Of a stretch of 64,000 nt of DNA, positions 44,601 through 53,397 are shown in pieces. This DNA comes from Bugula neritina. Taxonomy: Eukaryota > Bryozoa > Gymnolaemata > Cheilostomatida > Bugulidae. The DNA lies in assembly GCA_964035545.1 (NCBI GenBank), contig OZ037766.1, forward strand, positions 724,501 through 788,500, in the 5' to 3' direction. The translations under genes and the position numbers were made by a program. Each line of letters begins with the position of its first letter. Within the stretch, counting starts at the first letter, position 1. The notes beneath the pieces were generated by a model. It searched no databases. It was not told where the DNA came from and worked only from the letters and a program-made list of their open reading frames with translations.

Positions 44601-45641
44601 ACTCTGTATACTCTACTCTGTATACTCTACTCTGTATACTCTACTCTGTATACTCTACTCTCTATACTCTACTCTCTATACTCTACTCTGTATACTCTAC
44701 TCTGTATACTCTACTCTGTATACTCTACTCTGTATACTCTACTCTGTATACTCTACTCTGTATACTCTACTCTGTATACTCTGTATACTCTACTCTGTAT
44801 ACTCTACTCTGTATACTCTACTCTGTATACTCTACTCTGTATACTCTACTCTCTATACTCTACTCTCTATACTCTACTCTGTATACTCTGTATACTCTAC
44901 TCTGTATACTCTACTCTGTATACTCTACTCTGTATACTCTACTCTCTATACTCTACTCTGTAGAAAAGCAGACGTACCTAAACAGGAAACAGCCGACTAG
45001 AGCTGCCAGCCGGGTTCCGATTCTCTTCTCCAGAAGCCCGCCAAAGTACATGGCCGCCCCCTGACCAAAGACGTTGAGCCCAAACACCCACACCGTGTCA
45101 CTGTATTCAAGGGTGGAGGGGGAGGAATAGGTCCGGATGTAGGACGTTACGTAGGGGTTGAGGTTACCTGGAAGGGGATGGACAAACAGACAGAGTGAGT
45201 CATATGAAAAGAATGATAAGAATTACGTTCTGAGTTTAGTTTACTTTGATAAAATAGCAAATTATTATATTATATAACTAAAATATTGTATATAATGAGT
45301 ATTATATACTATTTATTATCTTATATGGTGTAATTGATAATACTTATAACATAGAACAATATATTATGTAACATTTTAGATACTTACAACTAGACATTTA
45401 AGAACCCCTAGTCATTAGATTAGTTCCTTTGATTCTGCATGAGAATAACATTGTATTTTTTTTGAGATAGTCCTAGAGGGAGTTACCCTATAATACCATC
45501 ACACCAGGAGTTTGAGAAAGGCTGTAGTCATACTGACATGTGGAATATAAATTAGCCCTCACCCCAGCAATACAGAGTACCCAGTGTGAGGTGTATCAGT
45601 AGGCCCCCAAACACTGAGAGATATCCTTTGTAAGAAGTCAT
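32667..45641 (-). CDS. MFS transporter 1 (OFA/monocarboxylate-like), interrupted by an LTR element in intron 2
   Basis: Nine exons: 45563-45641, 44978-45167, 36041-36167, 35335-35489, 34996-35166, 33745-34135, 33449-33670, 33045-33144, 32667-32722; total 1,491 nt (496 aa). A 12-helix major-facilitator protein. The N-terminus is IHLTLGTLYCWGNLNPYVTS. Loop motif A is seen twice, as GGLLEKRIGTRLA after helix 2 and GRISWGFVADKTSFR in the second half. The central loop (exon 34135) holds hydrophilic DHPVDSK repeats. The protein resembles oxalate/formate-antiporter-like carriers; the substrate is unknown. Exon boundaries and phases (1,2,0,2,2,0,0,1) equal those of the paralogue at 55765-59488, which fixed the terminal exon SFVLAISFN...KVV. 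Intron 2 is 8.8 kb because a 7.5-kb retrotransposon sits in it in antisense; exons 1-2 lie between two inverted copies of that element. Confidence 0.88.
32835..33033 (-). repeat. GTAGCAGGTGACAGCAG repeat after MFS1 exon 8
   Basis: About 11 units of 17-25 bp (GGTGACAGCAGGTAGCAAGTA variants), starting about 6-11 nt after the donor GTAAGTC at 33038-33044. Confidence 0.93.
33170..33435 (-). repeat. AT-rich repeat in MFS1 intron 7
   Basis: Irregular TAATATAGTAATATAATAA units over about 265 bp, starting about 13 nt after the donor GTGAGTTC (33441-33448). Confidence 0.93.
34670..34985 (-). repeat. 19-bp minisatellite in MFS1 intron 5
   Basis: About 16 units of GTGTCACACATGCAGACAA, starting about 14 nt after the donor GTGAGT (34990-34995). 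Short frames through it are spurious. Confidence 0.95.
35189..35325 (-). repeat. 28-bp minisatellite in MFS1 intron 4
   Basis: About 4.5 units containing GTGTGAACTCGAGAGAGAGA, starting about 16 nt after the donor GTGCGT and occupying most of the 168-nt intron. Confidence 0.93.
36161..36330 (-). repeat. 21-bp repeat of a splice acceptor (MFS1 exon 3)
   Basis: Eight units of GCTGATACTAAAACACACAG plus T. On the minus strand each reads TGTGTTTTAGTATCAGC, the same as the real acceptor TTTTAG and the first bases of exon 36041-36167. About seven decoy acceptors lie directly upstream of the real one. Confidence 0.93.
36513..36818 (+). repeat. 5' LTR, copy A
   Basis: 306 bp, TG...CA ends. It holds a near-perfect palindrome CAATACGCAA-GG-TTGCGTATTG (36542-36563) and a hairpin TAGTAGC-CGCTTCGC-GCTACTA (36611-36632). 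Confidence 0.97.
36820..36837 (+). promoter_or_regulatory. Primer binding site (tRNA-Leu type), copy A
   Basis: TGGTGGCAGCGGTGGGAT starts 1 nt after the LTR. It is the complement of the 3' end of a common animal tRNA-Leu including its CCA (from memory of tRNA-Leu(AAG) ends), so tRNA-Leu probably primes minus-strand DNA synthesis. Confidence 0.8.
36852..37718 (+). CDS. gag: Gag, copy A
   Basis: 288 codons, beginning 33 nt after the 5' LTR. The central part (KAPTFTGSEDVEQFIQEF, then WPHRVALIQLRRAVTEQAK) resembles the capsid region of gypsy-type Gag (retrotransposon_gag family), which forms the particle around the RNA. No CCHC zinc knuckle is visible, although most Gag proteins of this group have one. 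The last 95 nt overlap the pol frame, and a slippery site lies 15 codons before the stop. A frameshifted product would have 274 Gag residues followed by a strongly basic segment (GGKRRRLSVRTRR) that may bind nucleic acid instead. Confidence 0.9.
   Translation: METENARMQPPPVEGERRNAVNPVNREAEEAYRHCLKAPTFTGSEDVEQFIQEFREVMEVAQWPHRVALIQLRRAVTEQAKPYGVGTDVDGILAALRARFGTSVIDARTKLERLCRTPRTSLQEHAATVKKLAQIAYSDLPAQHQERYTYDAFVQSLNDLGLDHHLRAKGITRIEDALKAGEAYLLATQMHQAQRNPPVVGVSAARATTGSEALPLEAEVDRMVEMLGQLVTILASAGPGQALRMPPTSVGQGWSSADQDQGPKGRPQYQGALNCHGPRTHSLPAGRN
37667..37711 (+). promoter_or_regulatory. -1 ribosomal frameshift signal between gag and pol, copy A
   Basis: Heptamer G_TTA_AAC (37667-37673), phased exactly on gag codons. 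A 5-nt spacer follows, then a hairpin with a perfect 10-bp GC stem (CGGCCCGCGG at 37679-37688, CCGCGGGCCG at 37702-37711) and a 13-nt loop. The pol frame is open across this point (stop at 37622-37624) and is -1 relative to gag. Confidence 0.85.
37673..42376 (+). CDS. pol: Pol polyprotein (PR-RT-RNase H-IN), copy A
   Basis: Open from the frameshift point to TAA at 42374-42376. The first in-frame ATG is at 37892 (1,494 codons from there). Numbered from that ATG: aspartic protease LLDSGCTTN (DSG at 68-70), reverse transcriptase with YLDDVIV (498-504), RNase H with DTDASD (from 645), integrase zinc domain H913-x3-H917...C947-x2-C950, and catalytic D979, D1039, E1075 with the DD35E spacing. A GPY/F-like segment (PKFVGPYVV) follows. 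It makes element cDNA and integrates it. The C-terminal tail is Pro/Glu-rich and contains a 78-bp in-frame tandem duplication (REQEEVTTNGEVETP twice). No key residue is missing, so the protein could be active. A CAG/GTAAGC donor-like site lies near the 3' end. Confidence 0.96.
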   Translation: MSRPADTLPPRGPQLKEYGGKRRRLSVRTRRNAPPEWQVPRRTSRPAQRPSTFSLPLTNRFHRLPREEEPATEMEPEGPVERPEPRRHQPRRRKPRKPRVKPPPSCQPRTTHAGGVKVQPHGESYFLPGKVAGNAVTFLLDSGCTTNLLSRRVFEALPRRDRDRVRPYTGEHGTLADGSCIPFYGIIELPGRVRDQAVQETFIIGQLEEDAILGMPFLKQHQCRIDFSKSVVLMGGRELACVDKFGRPLVGGVQVVRNCTVPGRSRATIHCRVNSNRIARLGVVEGAHERIQLASSLNRLTERGEVLVQCVNPFTEPIELPAGSMLGRFHSVQEEDVGPSLGDATEAPPRHPIQGRGAVPTHLRELYETASGGCASNRERQAMAKLLRDYGDVFSSGEHDVGLTGIVRHEIPLTAGTAPVRQPTRRLGPEKEKEVSRQVRDLLDRGLIEPAHSAWSSPVVLVRKKDGSWRFCVDYRKLNSVTIQDAYPLPRIDESLDALAGSKYFSTLDLLSGYWQVPLSPDAQEKAAFITRDGLWKWKVLPFGLTSAPATFQRLMEQVLSGLHWKTLLVYLDDVIVISPDFETHVSRLQEVFERLRGAGLKLKPSKCALLQPEVKYLGHVVGRNGVATDPEKVRAVEDWVTPQDLTGLRAFLGLVGYYRQYIPDFAGIAQPLNRLTAKGVTWQWTPVEQEAFDRLKGCLLTAPILAYPDPTLEYILDTDASDQNVGAVLSQVQEGREVVVAYYSKSLSPAERNYCTTRKELLAVIKSVKHFRPYLYGRKFRLRTDHASLIWLCKRAEPSSQVARWLEILAEFSYRIEHRPGKRHSNADGLSRRPDGGCKQCLNIERRDGGPPRCELETLAHHGAPFDWDQGQLRQRVDESPEDVQNLRANPVLAGNVRELKKLQEELPGVVADIYRAKREGRRPSEERIRQGCAEFRLYCQRWDSLRIGQDGLLTISLAASGRHPERKRVVCPTAIRRELIWDTHKQAHAGVKRVISKLRLRWYWPQMERDVRLRVKQCEICQASKHSRPPGEAGRRRLYAGRPWQVVAVDLVGPMPLTPRGNNWILVLTDHFTRWADALAIPDASAPTVARALDQHVFCYFGLPEQIHSDQGAQFQSQLMSDLCHLWGVNQSRTTPYHPQGNGVVERNNRMLGDALRSLLLGRGQEEWDTVLPQVMRAYRSTPHTSTGETPNLLMLGRETRVPDHLTYHVPEQDNSVHEYASELVERMKAAHDILRQQQWKVRHEDSDEPPLYQRGDKVWMVNYRRRRGQADKLKPKFVGPYVVVEAMPNHTYKIERSGQVSIQNESRLKPYWASPDGVGEAPPLLEPRRQTTTRGRRRRGPEYEVVIPREENLVREERQLLSTEACPPPPSLIPSLPETEPVPEVQTPTEGGAPSGEQEEVTTNGEVETPLEAPTNEPASVSSREQEEVTTNGEVETPLEAPTNEPASVSPPLERGQRTRKPPPYLKDFICDCIRSGAHESLGENRTMKCWSCEPHANINFCEGGIVGGINARKANSSDLVPQKRCSAFSYADIAKGRRIPQPAPTLPRTLSMDINTEFSGKPV
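42394..43467 (+). CDS. C2H2 zinc-finger/coiled-coil ORF3 in the env position, copy A
   Basis: 357 codons, starting 17 nt after the pol stop. Residues 155-175 fit a classical C2H2 finger (C155-x2-C158-x12-H171-x3-H175). A second, atypical finger follows: C181-x-C183-x12-H196-x5-C202. The N-terminus is acidic; the middle is Ser/Pro-rich; the last 50 residues (AHDLEQEVYRLAPRIQAASS) look like a coiled coil. There is no signal peptide, furin-like site or membrane segment, so it is not an envelope protein. A DNA- or RNA-binding accessory role is inferred, not shown. How it is translated is unclear: reinitiation or a spliced RNA are possible. Confidence 0.8.
   Translation: METGSMPVNSELIQQIESELLGTTFHVNDDEDTVMADGLLDLELDTVLGQSTHDSSVPRVHSKSCDSQASNGRQSLELCCKDPPRSNNNSTFVDTLAPVSTGMPSLEMAWDPEPAPTTPTTRQLPPQLEATSNWITPATEREIRTHQGGESNRECNLCQQRFTTHRRLKVHLPQHYITTFCPCGEYSYNRDYLLRHQRTMQCYQGHVYEVDESSYPAFLNAIKPLITDSARLSRLEQGFPSPRPITSGATDKPTQSANSPPHSPIRMPHTFPRVVLQRVDTNAYTLPPPIPSSERKRHRQPTSSRSSPWARNLREVEARAHDLEQEVYRLAPRIQAASSELKYLQESIKRMKRAARN
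43733..43744 (+). promoter_or_regulatory. Polypurine tract, copy A
   Basis: TGGAGGGGGCAG immediately before the 3' LTR, the usual primer for plus-strand synthesis. Confidence 0.8.
43745..44050 (+). repeat. 3' LTR, copy A
   Basis: 306 bp, identical by inspection to the 5' LTR of the same copy. Confidence 0.97.
44331..44962 (-). repeat. 14-bp minisatellite in MFS1 intron 2
   Basis: About 45 units of TCTGTATACTCTAC, starting about 15 nt after the donor GTACGTC (44971-44977) of exon 44978-45167 and ending about 280 bp before the LTR element. Confidence 0.95.
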
Positions 45642-46165
45642 ACTCTCAGACTATAGTTTGAAGTTTCAGCAGCTGTAAGCAAGTTCTAGCTAAAATAGGA
45701 AAATATAATATAGTGTGGTTAAAATAGTAAGAGTTGAATGTGTTACATATGAATTGTATTTATGATAATGACATGTACATAATAAAACCTTAGTGGGATT
45801 ATGGTTATTCCAGATATGAAATTAATCGGAAACAATTTAGTTCAAAAATGTCCAAGCAGTAAACCTAGAACCCCAGACTATTATCACAGAAAGGCAGAAT
45901 ATTGCCAGCTGATTTACCATATAGGTACACCCTGTGGATTAACTTTACTCAAAATGAAGTGTTTGAGAAGGCTCAACTGTCCCTAGGGTTCGAACCCAAT
46001 TAAATGGAAAATATTTAAAATTATTTTACATCTCACTACATAGAAAAATGATAACTATATTATATGCAGGCAGAATACATATTACTTTACTATTAATATT
46101 AGAAGATTAGCATTGGATTTTACCCAAACTATTATTATTCTTAGCTGGGATGTAATTACAACTAT
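45642..46165. other. Upstream region of MFS transporter 1
   Basis: About 520 bp between the MFS1 start and copy B of the LTR element. AT-rich and probably promoter-bearing; no defined motif is assigned. Confidence 0.4.
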
Positions 46166-46471
46166 TGTTATAGTTTTCAGATTTAGGGTTGATGTGTCAC
46201 CAAGAGAGTCTATTTATCACTAGAGAAACTTCACCGTGTTAAGTCGAGTAGATATCGTTATATTTTAATACAAGAATACATAATAAAATTTAAGGTACAA
46301 CAGTAATGATACGCACGTCTATTTAATTTACAGCACTATCCTCAACTGAGCTAGTAGCGCGAAGCGGCTACTATTACTTATCAAACAGCTTAGTTAATTG
46401 GCTAATACATTGTTCCGGGTCAATACGCAACCTTGCGTATTGTGTTGCTGGTAGCTCCACGAGCCACCACA
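46166..46471 (-). repeat. 3' LTR, copy B
   Basis: 306 bp, reverse complement of the copy A LTR with the same TG...CA ends. Confidence 0.97.
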
Positions 46472-46483
46472 CTGCCCCCTCCA
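46472..46483 (-). promoter_or_regulatory. Polypurine tract, copy B
   Basis: Minus-strand TGGAGGGGGCAG adjoining the 3' LTR. Confidence 0.8.
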
Positions 46484-46748
46484 GCAGAAAGCCCACTTTC
46501 TGATAAAATAAGATTCACAAAAAAAAACGTATACTTCGTTGGGGGGTAAGAGAACAATATAAAAGTATATAATATATATAAAAAAAAAACAACAACTGGT
46601 AAAAAAAATATACAGGTATATATATCGTGCACTAAGTAATAAGCAAGAGAAGGTCCTATCTACATATAGAGTACGTGCCACCATTACGGTAGGGAATGCC
46701 ACAGAGAGGTAGGGGAATGAGTAGTAGGGAGTGGTAGGTAGACTCGAG

Positions 46749-47822
46749 TTAATTGCGGGCCGCACGCTTCATGCGTTTAATCGACTCCTGTAAGTATTTG
46801 AGTTCACTGGAGGCTGCTTGTATTCGTGGGGCCAGCCTGTAGACTTCTTGCTCCAAGTCATGCGCCCTAGCTTCTACCTCACGTAGGTTACGGGCCCAGG
46901 GGGACGAGCGAGAGGAAGTTGGTTGCCTGTGTCGTTTCCGCTCTGAGGATGGAATAGGAGGAGGGAGTGTGTACGCATTTGTGTCTACTCTCTGTAGTAC
47001 GACACGAGGAAAGGTATGCGGCATGCGTATAGGACTGTGAGGTGGAGAGTTAGCAGACTGGGTAGGTTTATCTGTAGCTCCAGAGGTGATAGGTCGCGGG
47101 GAAGGGAAGCCTTGCTCCAGGCGAGATAGCCGAGCTGAGTCAGTGATGAGTGGTTTAATGGCGTTGAGAAAGGCAGGATAGGATGATTCGTCTACTTCAT
47201 AGACATGTCCTTGATAGCACTGCATAGTACGTTGGTGCCGCAGCAGATAATCACGGTTATAGCTATATTCGCCGCAAGGGCAGAAAGTGGTGATGTAATG
47301 CTGCGGCAAGTGCACCTTTAGTCTGCGGTGGGTTGTGAATCGCTGCTGGCAGAGGTTGCATTCACGATTACTCTCACCTCCTTGATGGGTCCTGATTTCC
47401 CTCTCTGTGGCAGGGGTAATCCAGTTGGAGGTTGCTTCCAACTGAGGTGGCAGTTGCCTGGTGGTAGGAGTTGTTGGGGCCGGCTCTGGGTCCCACGCCA
47501 TCTCTAGAGAAGGCATGCCCGTAGAGACGGGCGCGAGTGTGTCTACAAAAGTAGAATTATTGTTAGATCGCGGTGGATCTTTACAACATAATTCTAGTGA
47601 CTGTCGACCGTTGCTAGCCTGAGAGTCACAGCTTTTGGAATGCACTCGAGGAACTGATGAATCATGTGTGGACTGACCAAGAACAGTGTCTAGCTCCAGG
47701 TCTAAAAGACCGTCGGCCATTACAGTGTCTTCATCGTCATTCACATGAAACGTGGTTCCCAGTAATTCTGATTCAATCTGCTGAATTAGTTCAGAATTTA
47801 CTGGCATCGAGCCCGTTTCCAT
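46749..47822 (-). CDS. C2H2 zinc-finger/coiled-coil ORF3, copy B
   Basis: 357 codons, identical in sequence to ORF3 of copy A, including both finger motifs and the C-terminal coiled coil. Begins 17 nt after the pol stop. The intact second copy argues that the ORF is a regular part of the element, not a chance capture in one insertion. Confidence 0.8.
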   Translation of the reverse strand: METGSMPVNSELIQQIESELLGTTFHVNDDEDTVMADGLLDLELDTVLGQSTHDSSVPRVHSKSCDSQASNGRQSLELCCKDPPRSNNNSTFVDTLAPVSTGMPSLEMAWDPEPAPTTPTTRQLPPQLEATSNWITPATEREIRTHQGGESNRECNLCQQRFTTHRRLKVHLPQHYITTFCPCGEYSYNRDYLLRHQRTMQCYQGHVYEVDESSYPAFLNAIKPLITDSARLSRLEQGFPSPRPITSGATDKPTQSANSPPHSPIRMPHTFPRVVLQRVDTNAYTLPPPIPSSERKRHRQPTSSRSSPWARNLREVEARAHDLEQEVYRLAPRIQAASSELKYLQESIKRMKRAARN

Positions 47823-47839
47823 GAATAGGAATACAAGAC

Positions 47840-50800
47840 TTATACTGGCTTACCTGAGAACTCGGTATTAATGTCCATACTCAACGTTCTTGGTAAGGTT
47901 GGAGCTGGTTGTGGGATACGTCTGCCTTTGGCGATGTCAGCATAAGAAAAGGCTGAGCATCGTTTCTGAGGCACGAGGTCGGAACTATTTGCTTTACGCG
48001 CATTAATTCCTCCCACTATTCCGCCCTCGCAAAAGTTGATATTTGCGTGGGGTTCACAACTCCAACATTTCATCGTACGGTTTTCCCCTAGACTTTCATG
48101 TGCGCCGCTTCTAATGCAGTCACATATGAAGTCTTTCAAATACGGTGGGGGCTTCCTCGTACGCTGTCCCCTTTCTAGGGGGGGTGACACGCTTGCCGGT
48201 TCGTTAGTAGGGGCCTCTAATGGCGTCTCTACTTCACCGTTAGTGGTCACCTCTTCTTGTTCTCTGGATGACACGCTTGCCGGTTCGTTAGTAGGAGCCT
48301 CTAATGGCGTCTCTACTTCACCGTTAGTGGTCACCTCTTCTTGTTCTCCGGATGGAGCCCCTCCCTCCGTGGGGGTTTGCACTTCCGGAACCGGCTCGGT
48401 TTCTGGAAGTGATGGAATTAGACTTGGCGGCGGCGGACACGCTTCTGTTGACAAAAGCTGCCGCTCCTCTCTCACCAAGTTTTCCTCCCGCGGTATGACC
48501 ACTTCGTATTCAGGTCCACGCCGCCGTCGCCCGCGCGTCGTTGTCTGCCTCCTGGGCTCTAACAACGGGGGGGCTTCTCCCACTCCGTCAGGGCTAGCCC
48601 AATACGGTTTCAAGCGAGACTCATTCTGGATAGACACCTGTCCTGAGCGCTCAATCTTGTACGTATGATTGGGCATAGCCTCGACGACCACGTAGGGGCC
48701 TACGAACTTAGGCTTCAGCTTATCAGCCTGTCCGCGGCGCCTACGGTAATTGACCATCCACACCTTATCTCCCCTTTGATAGAGCGGGGGTTCATCGGAA
48801 TCTTCGTGCCGCACCTTCCACTGCTGTTGACGCAGTATATCGTGTGCGGCCTTCATCCGTTCCACTAGTTCACTGGCATACTCGTGAACCGAGTTGTCTT
48901 GCTCGGGAACGTGATAGGTGAGATGGTCAGGGACACGAGTCTCTCTCCCGAGCATCAAGAGGTTTGGGGTCTCACCAGTACTGGTGTGTGGGGTGCTACG
49001 GTATGCCCGCATGACCTGTGGCAACACCGTATCCCATTCCTCTTGACCTCGTCCAAGGAGGAGACTCCGGAGCGCATCACCTAGCATTCGGTTGTTGCGC
49101 TCCACCACCCCATTACCTTGAGGGTGGTAGGGGGTGGTCCTGCTCTGATTTACTCCCCAGAGGTGACAAAGGTCGCTCATCAGTTGAGACTGGAATTGAG
49201 CGCCTTGATCAGAGTGTATCTGTTCGGGAAGCCCAAAATAACAGAATACATGTTGGTCTAGTGCCCTGGCCACTGTTGGGGCTGATGCATCTGGGATGGC
49301 CAGAGCATCCGCCCACCTAGTAAAGTGGTCGGTTAGTACTAGGATCCAATTATTGCCTCTGGGGGTCAGGGGCATGGGTCCGACCAGGTCTACAGCGACT
49401 ACTTGCCAGGGCCTGCCAGCATATAGCCTCCGCCGTCCTGCTTCACCAGGGGGGCGGCTATGCTTACTGGCCTGGCAGATCTCACACTGTTTGACTCTGA
49501 GCCGGACGTCACGCTCCATCTGCGGCCAATACCACCGGAGTCGTAATTTGGATATCACTCGCTTGACCCCTGCGTGGGCCTGCTTGTGAGTATCCCAAAT
49601 CAACTCACGGCGGATGGCTGTGGGGCAGACTACCCTCTTCCTTTCCGGGTGTCTGCCGCTGGCAGCTAGAGAGATGGTTAGCAACCCATCCTGCCCGATC
49701 CGCAGCGAGTCCCAACGCTGACAGTATAGCCGGAACTCGGCGCATCCCTGTCTTATGCGTTCCTCGCTGGGTCGTCGCCCTTCCCGTTTGGCCCGGTATA
49801 TGTCTGCCACGACTCCAGGCAGTTCTTCTTGGAGCTTCTTCAGCTCTCGAACATTACCGGCCAGTACAGGGTTGGCGCGGAGGTTTTGCACATCCTCCGG
49901 GGACTCATCAACTCTCTGCCTGAGTTGACCTTGATCCCAGTCAAACGGTGCTCCGTGATGAGCCAGCGTCTCCAACTCGCATCGCGGGGGACCTCCATCC
50001 CTCCTCTCGATGTTGAGACACTGTTTGCAACCTCCGTCAGGTCGGCGACTCAACCCATCCGCATTGCTGTGTCTCTTGCCCGGTCGATGTTCGATCCGGT
50101 ATGAGAATTCAGCTAGGATTTCGAGCCACCGGGCGACCTGACTAGAGGGCTCTGCTCTCTTGCACAACCAGATCAGCGAGGCATGATCCGTACGCAGCCG
50201 GAACTTCCTGCCATATAGGTATGGTCTGAAGTGCTTCACTGACTTGATTACTGCCAGCAGCTCCTTGCGGGTAGTGCAGTAATTTCGTTCAGCGGGAGAG
50301 AGAGACTTGCTGTAGTAGGCTACTACTACTTCTCGGCCTTCCTGCACTTGTGACAGCACGGCGCCAACATTCTGGTCACTGGCGTCCGTGTCTAGGATGT
50401 ACTCCAGAGTGGGGTCTGGGTAGGCCAAGATGGGCGCCGTTAGTAGGCAACCCTTGAGGCGGTCGAACGCTTCTTGTTCGACTGGGGTCCACTGCCACGT
50501 CACTCCCTTTGCGGTGAGCCGGTTTAACGGCTGGGCTATGCCCGCAAAGTCTGGTATGTATTGCCTGTAATACCCTACCAGCCCCAAGAAAGCCCGGAGT
50601 CCGGTCAAGTCTTGGGGGGTGACCCAGTCTTCTACCGCCCGTACCTTTTCGGGATCCGTTGCCACGCCGTTTCGACCGACAACGTGCCCCAGGTACTTGA
50701 CCTCCGGCTGCAATAGAGCGCATTTGGAAGGTTTGAGCTTGAGACCGGCACCTCGGAGTCTCTCGAAAACCTCCTGCAGACGACTGACATGTGTCTCGAA

Positions 50801-52544
50801 GTCTGGAGAGATTACGATGACATCATCGAGGTAGACCAGCAGTGTCTTCCAATGGAGTCCGCTAAGGACTTGTTCCATCAGCCTCTGGAAGGTGGCTGGG
50901 GCGGAGGTTAGCCCGAAGGGCAGCACCTTCCACTTCCACAAACCGTCCCGTGTGATAAACGCCGCTTTCTCTTGGGCGTCGGGACTCAGAGGAACCTGCC
51001 AATAGCCGCTTAGCAAGTCTAACGTACTGAAGTACTTGCTGCCGGCTAGGGCGTCCAATGACTCGTCAATACGAGGTAGAGGGTAGGCGTCCTGTATGGT
51101 TACGCTATTGAGTTTGCGGTAGTCCACACAGAACCGCCAACTGCCGTCTTTCTTCCGGACCAGTACGACTGGCGAGCTCCACGCACTATGGGCGGGCTCT
51201 ATCAGTCCCCGGTCCAGAAGATCCCGTACTTGTCGGCTAACCTCCTTCTCTTTCTCCGGCCCCAGCCTGCGTGTGGGCTGCCGGACAGGAGCTGTCCCTG
51301 CAGTCAGCGGTATTTCGTGTCTGACAATTCCAGTCAGCCCCACGTCATGCTCTCCGCTGCTGAACACATCGCCGTAGTCGCGTAGTAACTTAGCCATAGC
51401 TTGGCGTTCTCTGTTACTCGCGCAGCCGCCACTGGCTGTTTCATATAACTCCCGGAGATGTGTTGGGACTGCCCCTCGTCCCTGAATAGGGTGTCGAGGG
51501 GGTGCCTCCGTCGCGTCACCCAGCGACGGGCCCACGTCCTCTTCCTGGACGGAGTGGAACCGGCCCAGCATTGACCCAGCTGGGAGCTCAATGGGCTCAG
51601 TAAAGGGGTTGACACACTGCACTAAGACCTCCCCTCGCTCAGTTAGTCGGTTTAAACTACTGGCGAGTTGGATCCTTTCGTGCGCGCCTTCAACGACCCC
51701 GAGCCTGGCTATCCGGTTGCTGTTCACTCGGCAGTGGATAGTAGCTCTGGAGCGTCCGGGTACGGTGCAGTTCCGAACTACCTGAACACCGCCCACCAGA
51801 GGACGCCCAAACTTATCCACACAGGCGAGTTCTCGCCCGCCCATCAGCACCACCGACTTACTAAAGTCGATTCGGCATTGGTGTTGCTTCAAGAAGGGCA
51901 TGCCGAGGATAGCATCTTCCTCCAGTTGACCTATGATAAAGGTCTCCTGTACAGCCTGATCTCGGACACGCCCAGGGAGCTCGATAATACCATAAAAGGG
52001 GATACATGACCCGTCTGCCAGGGTGCCATGTTCTCCAGTATACGGTCGTACTCTATCCCTGTCCCGGCGGGGCAGTGCCTCAAAGACTCTACGACTGAGA
52101 AGGTTGGTAGTACAACCGGAGTCGAGCAGGAAAGTGACGGCATTGCCGGCCACCTTTCCGGGTAGGAAATAGCTCTCTCCATGTGGTTGTACTTTCACCC
52201 CCCCCGCATGTGTTGTCCTGGGTTGACAGGACGGCGGGGGTTTCACCCGTGGTTTACGGGGCTTCCGGCGGCGAGGTTGGTGCCGGCGGGGTTCGGGCCT
52301 CTCCACTGGGCCTTCTGGCTCCATTTCAGTGGCGGGCTCCTCTTCCCGAGGTAACCGGTGAAACCGGTTAGTGAGTGGCAGGGAGAAGGTACTTGGCCGT
52401 TGTGCGGGCCTACTAGTCCTGCGTGGTACCTGCCACTCGGGTGGAGCGTTCCGTCGTGTCCGTACGGACAGGCGACGGCGTTTCCCACCATACTCCTTTA
52501 GTTGCGGCCCGCGGGGAGGGAGTGTGTCCGCGGGCCGTGACAGT
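47840..52544 (-). CDS. pol: Pol polyprotein, copy B
   Basis: Same 1,494-codon frame from the ATG at 52324 as in copy A, with an upstream open extension to the frameshift site at 52543-52549. The protease DSG, YLDD, RNase H and HHCC/DD35E integrase residues are all retained, and the 78-bp tail duplication is present too. Transcribed in the same direction as the MFS genes. Confidence 0.96.
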
Positions 52545-53364
52545 TTAACGCCCCCTGGTATTGGGGTCGTCCTTTCGGTCCCTGGTCCTGATCAGCGCTA
52601 CTCCAGCCCTGTCCCACAGACGTTGGGGGCATCCGTAATGCCTGACCGGGGCCAGCACTGGCCAGAATGGTTACCAATTGTCCCAGCATCTCTACCATGC
52701 GGTCCACTTCGGCTTCCAGCGGGAGGGCTTCGGAGCCTGTCGTAGCCCTGGCAGCGCTGACTCCGACTACTGGGGGGTTCCTTTGTGCCTGATGCATTTG
52801 GGTAGCCAACAGGTAAGCTTCTCCAGCCTTCAGGGCATCCTCTATTCTGGTTATCCCTTTAGCTCGTAGGTGATGGTCTAGGCCCAGGTCGTTTAGGGAC
52901 TGGACAAAGGCGTCATAGGTGTAACGCTCTTGGTGTTGTGCTGGCAGATCGCTATATGCAATCTGCGCCAGCTTCTTCACCGTCGCGGCATGTTCCTGCA
53001 GCGAGGTCCGCGGGGTGCGGCACAATCTCTCCAGCTTGGTCCTAGCGTCTATGACGGAGGTGCCAAAACGGGCCCGCAGCGCAGCCAGTATGCCGTCCAC
53101 GTCCGTTCCCACTCCGTACGGCTTGGCTTGCTCCGTCACCGCTCTCCGCAATTGAATGAGGGCCACTCTATGCGGCCATTGAGCAACCTCCATTACCTCT
53201 CTAAATTCTTGTATAAATTGTTCGACATCTTCCGACCCAGTAAAGGTGGGAGCTTTCAAGCAATGTCTATAAGCTTCTTCTGCCTCACGATTTACAGGAT
53301 TAACAGCATTTCTACGCTCACCTTCTACTGGGGGTGGTTGCATTCTAGCATTTTCAGTCTCCAT
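52498..53364 (-). CDS. gag: Gag, copy B
   Basis: 288 codons, identical to copy A Gag, again without a CCHC knuckle. The ATG at 53364 is 33 nt after the 5' LTR. Its end overlaps the pol frame at the frameshift signal. Confidence 0.9.
   Translation of the reverse strand: METENARMQPPPVEGERRNAVNPVNREAEEAYRHCLKAPTFTGSEDVEQFIQEFREVMEVAQWPHRVALIQLRRAVTEQAKPYGVGTDVDGILAALRARFGTSVIDARTKLERLCRTPRTSLQEHAATVKKLAQIAYSDLPAQHQERYTYDAFVQSLNDLGLDHHLRAKGITRIEDALKAGEAYLLATQMHQAQRNPPVVGVSAARATTGSEALPLEAEVDRMVEMLGQLVTILASAGPGQALRMPPTSVGQGWSSADQDQGPKGRPQYQGALNCHGPRTHSLPAGRN
52505..52549 (-). promoter_or_regulatory. -1 ribosomal frameshift signal, copy B
   Basis: Mirror of the signal in copy A: slippery heptamer at 52543-52549 and the 10-bp GC hairpin at 52505-52537. 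Confidence 0.85.
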
Positions 53365-53378
53365 CTTTAATGTACACT

Positions 53379-53396
53379 ATCCCACCGCTGCCACCA
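53379..53396 (-). promoter_or_regulatory. Primer binding site (tRNA-Leu type), copy B
   Basis: Minus-strand TGGTGGCAGCGGTGGGAT, 1 nt inside the 5' LTR, as in copy A. Confidence 0.8.
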
Positions 53397-53397
53397 C

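Noticed and set aside
45980-46000. GGGTTCGAACCC resembling a tRNA B box
   Set aside because: No A box, acceptor stem or anticodon arm can be fitted around it on either strand.
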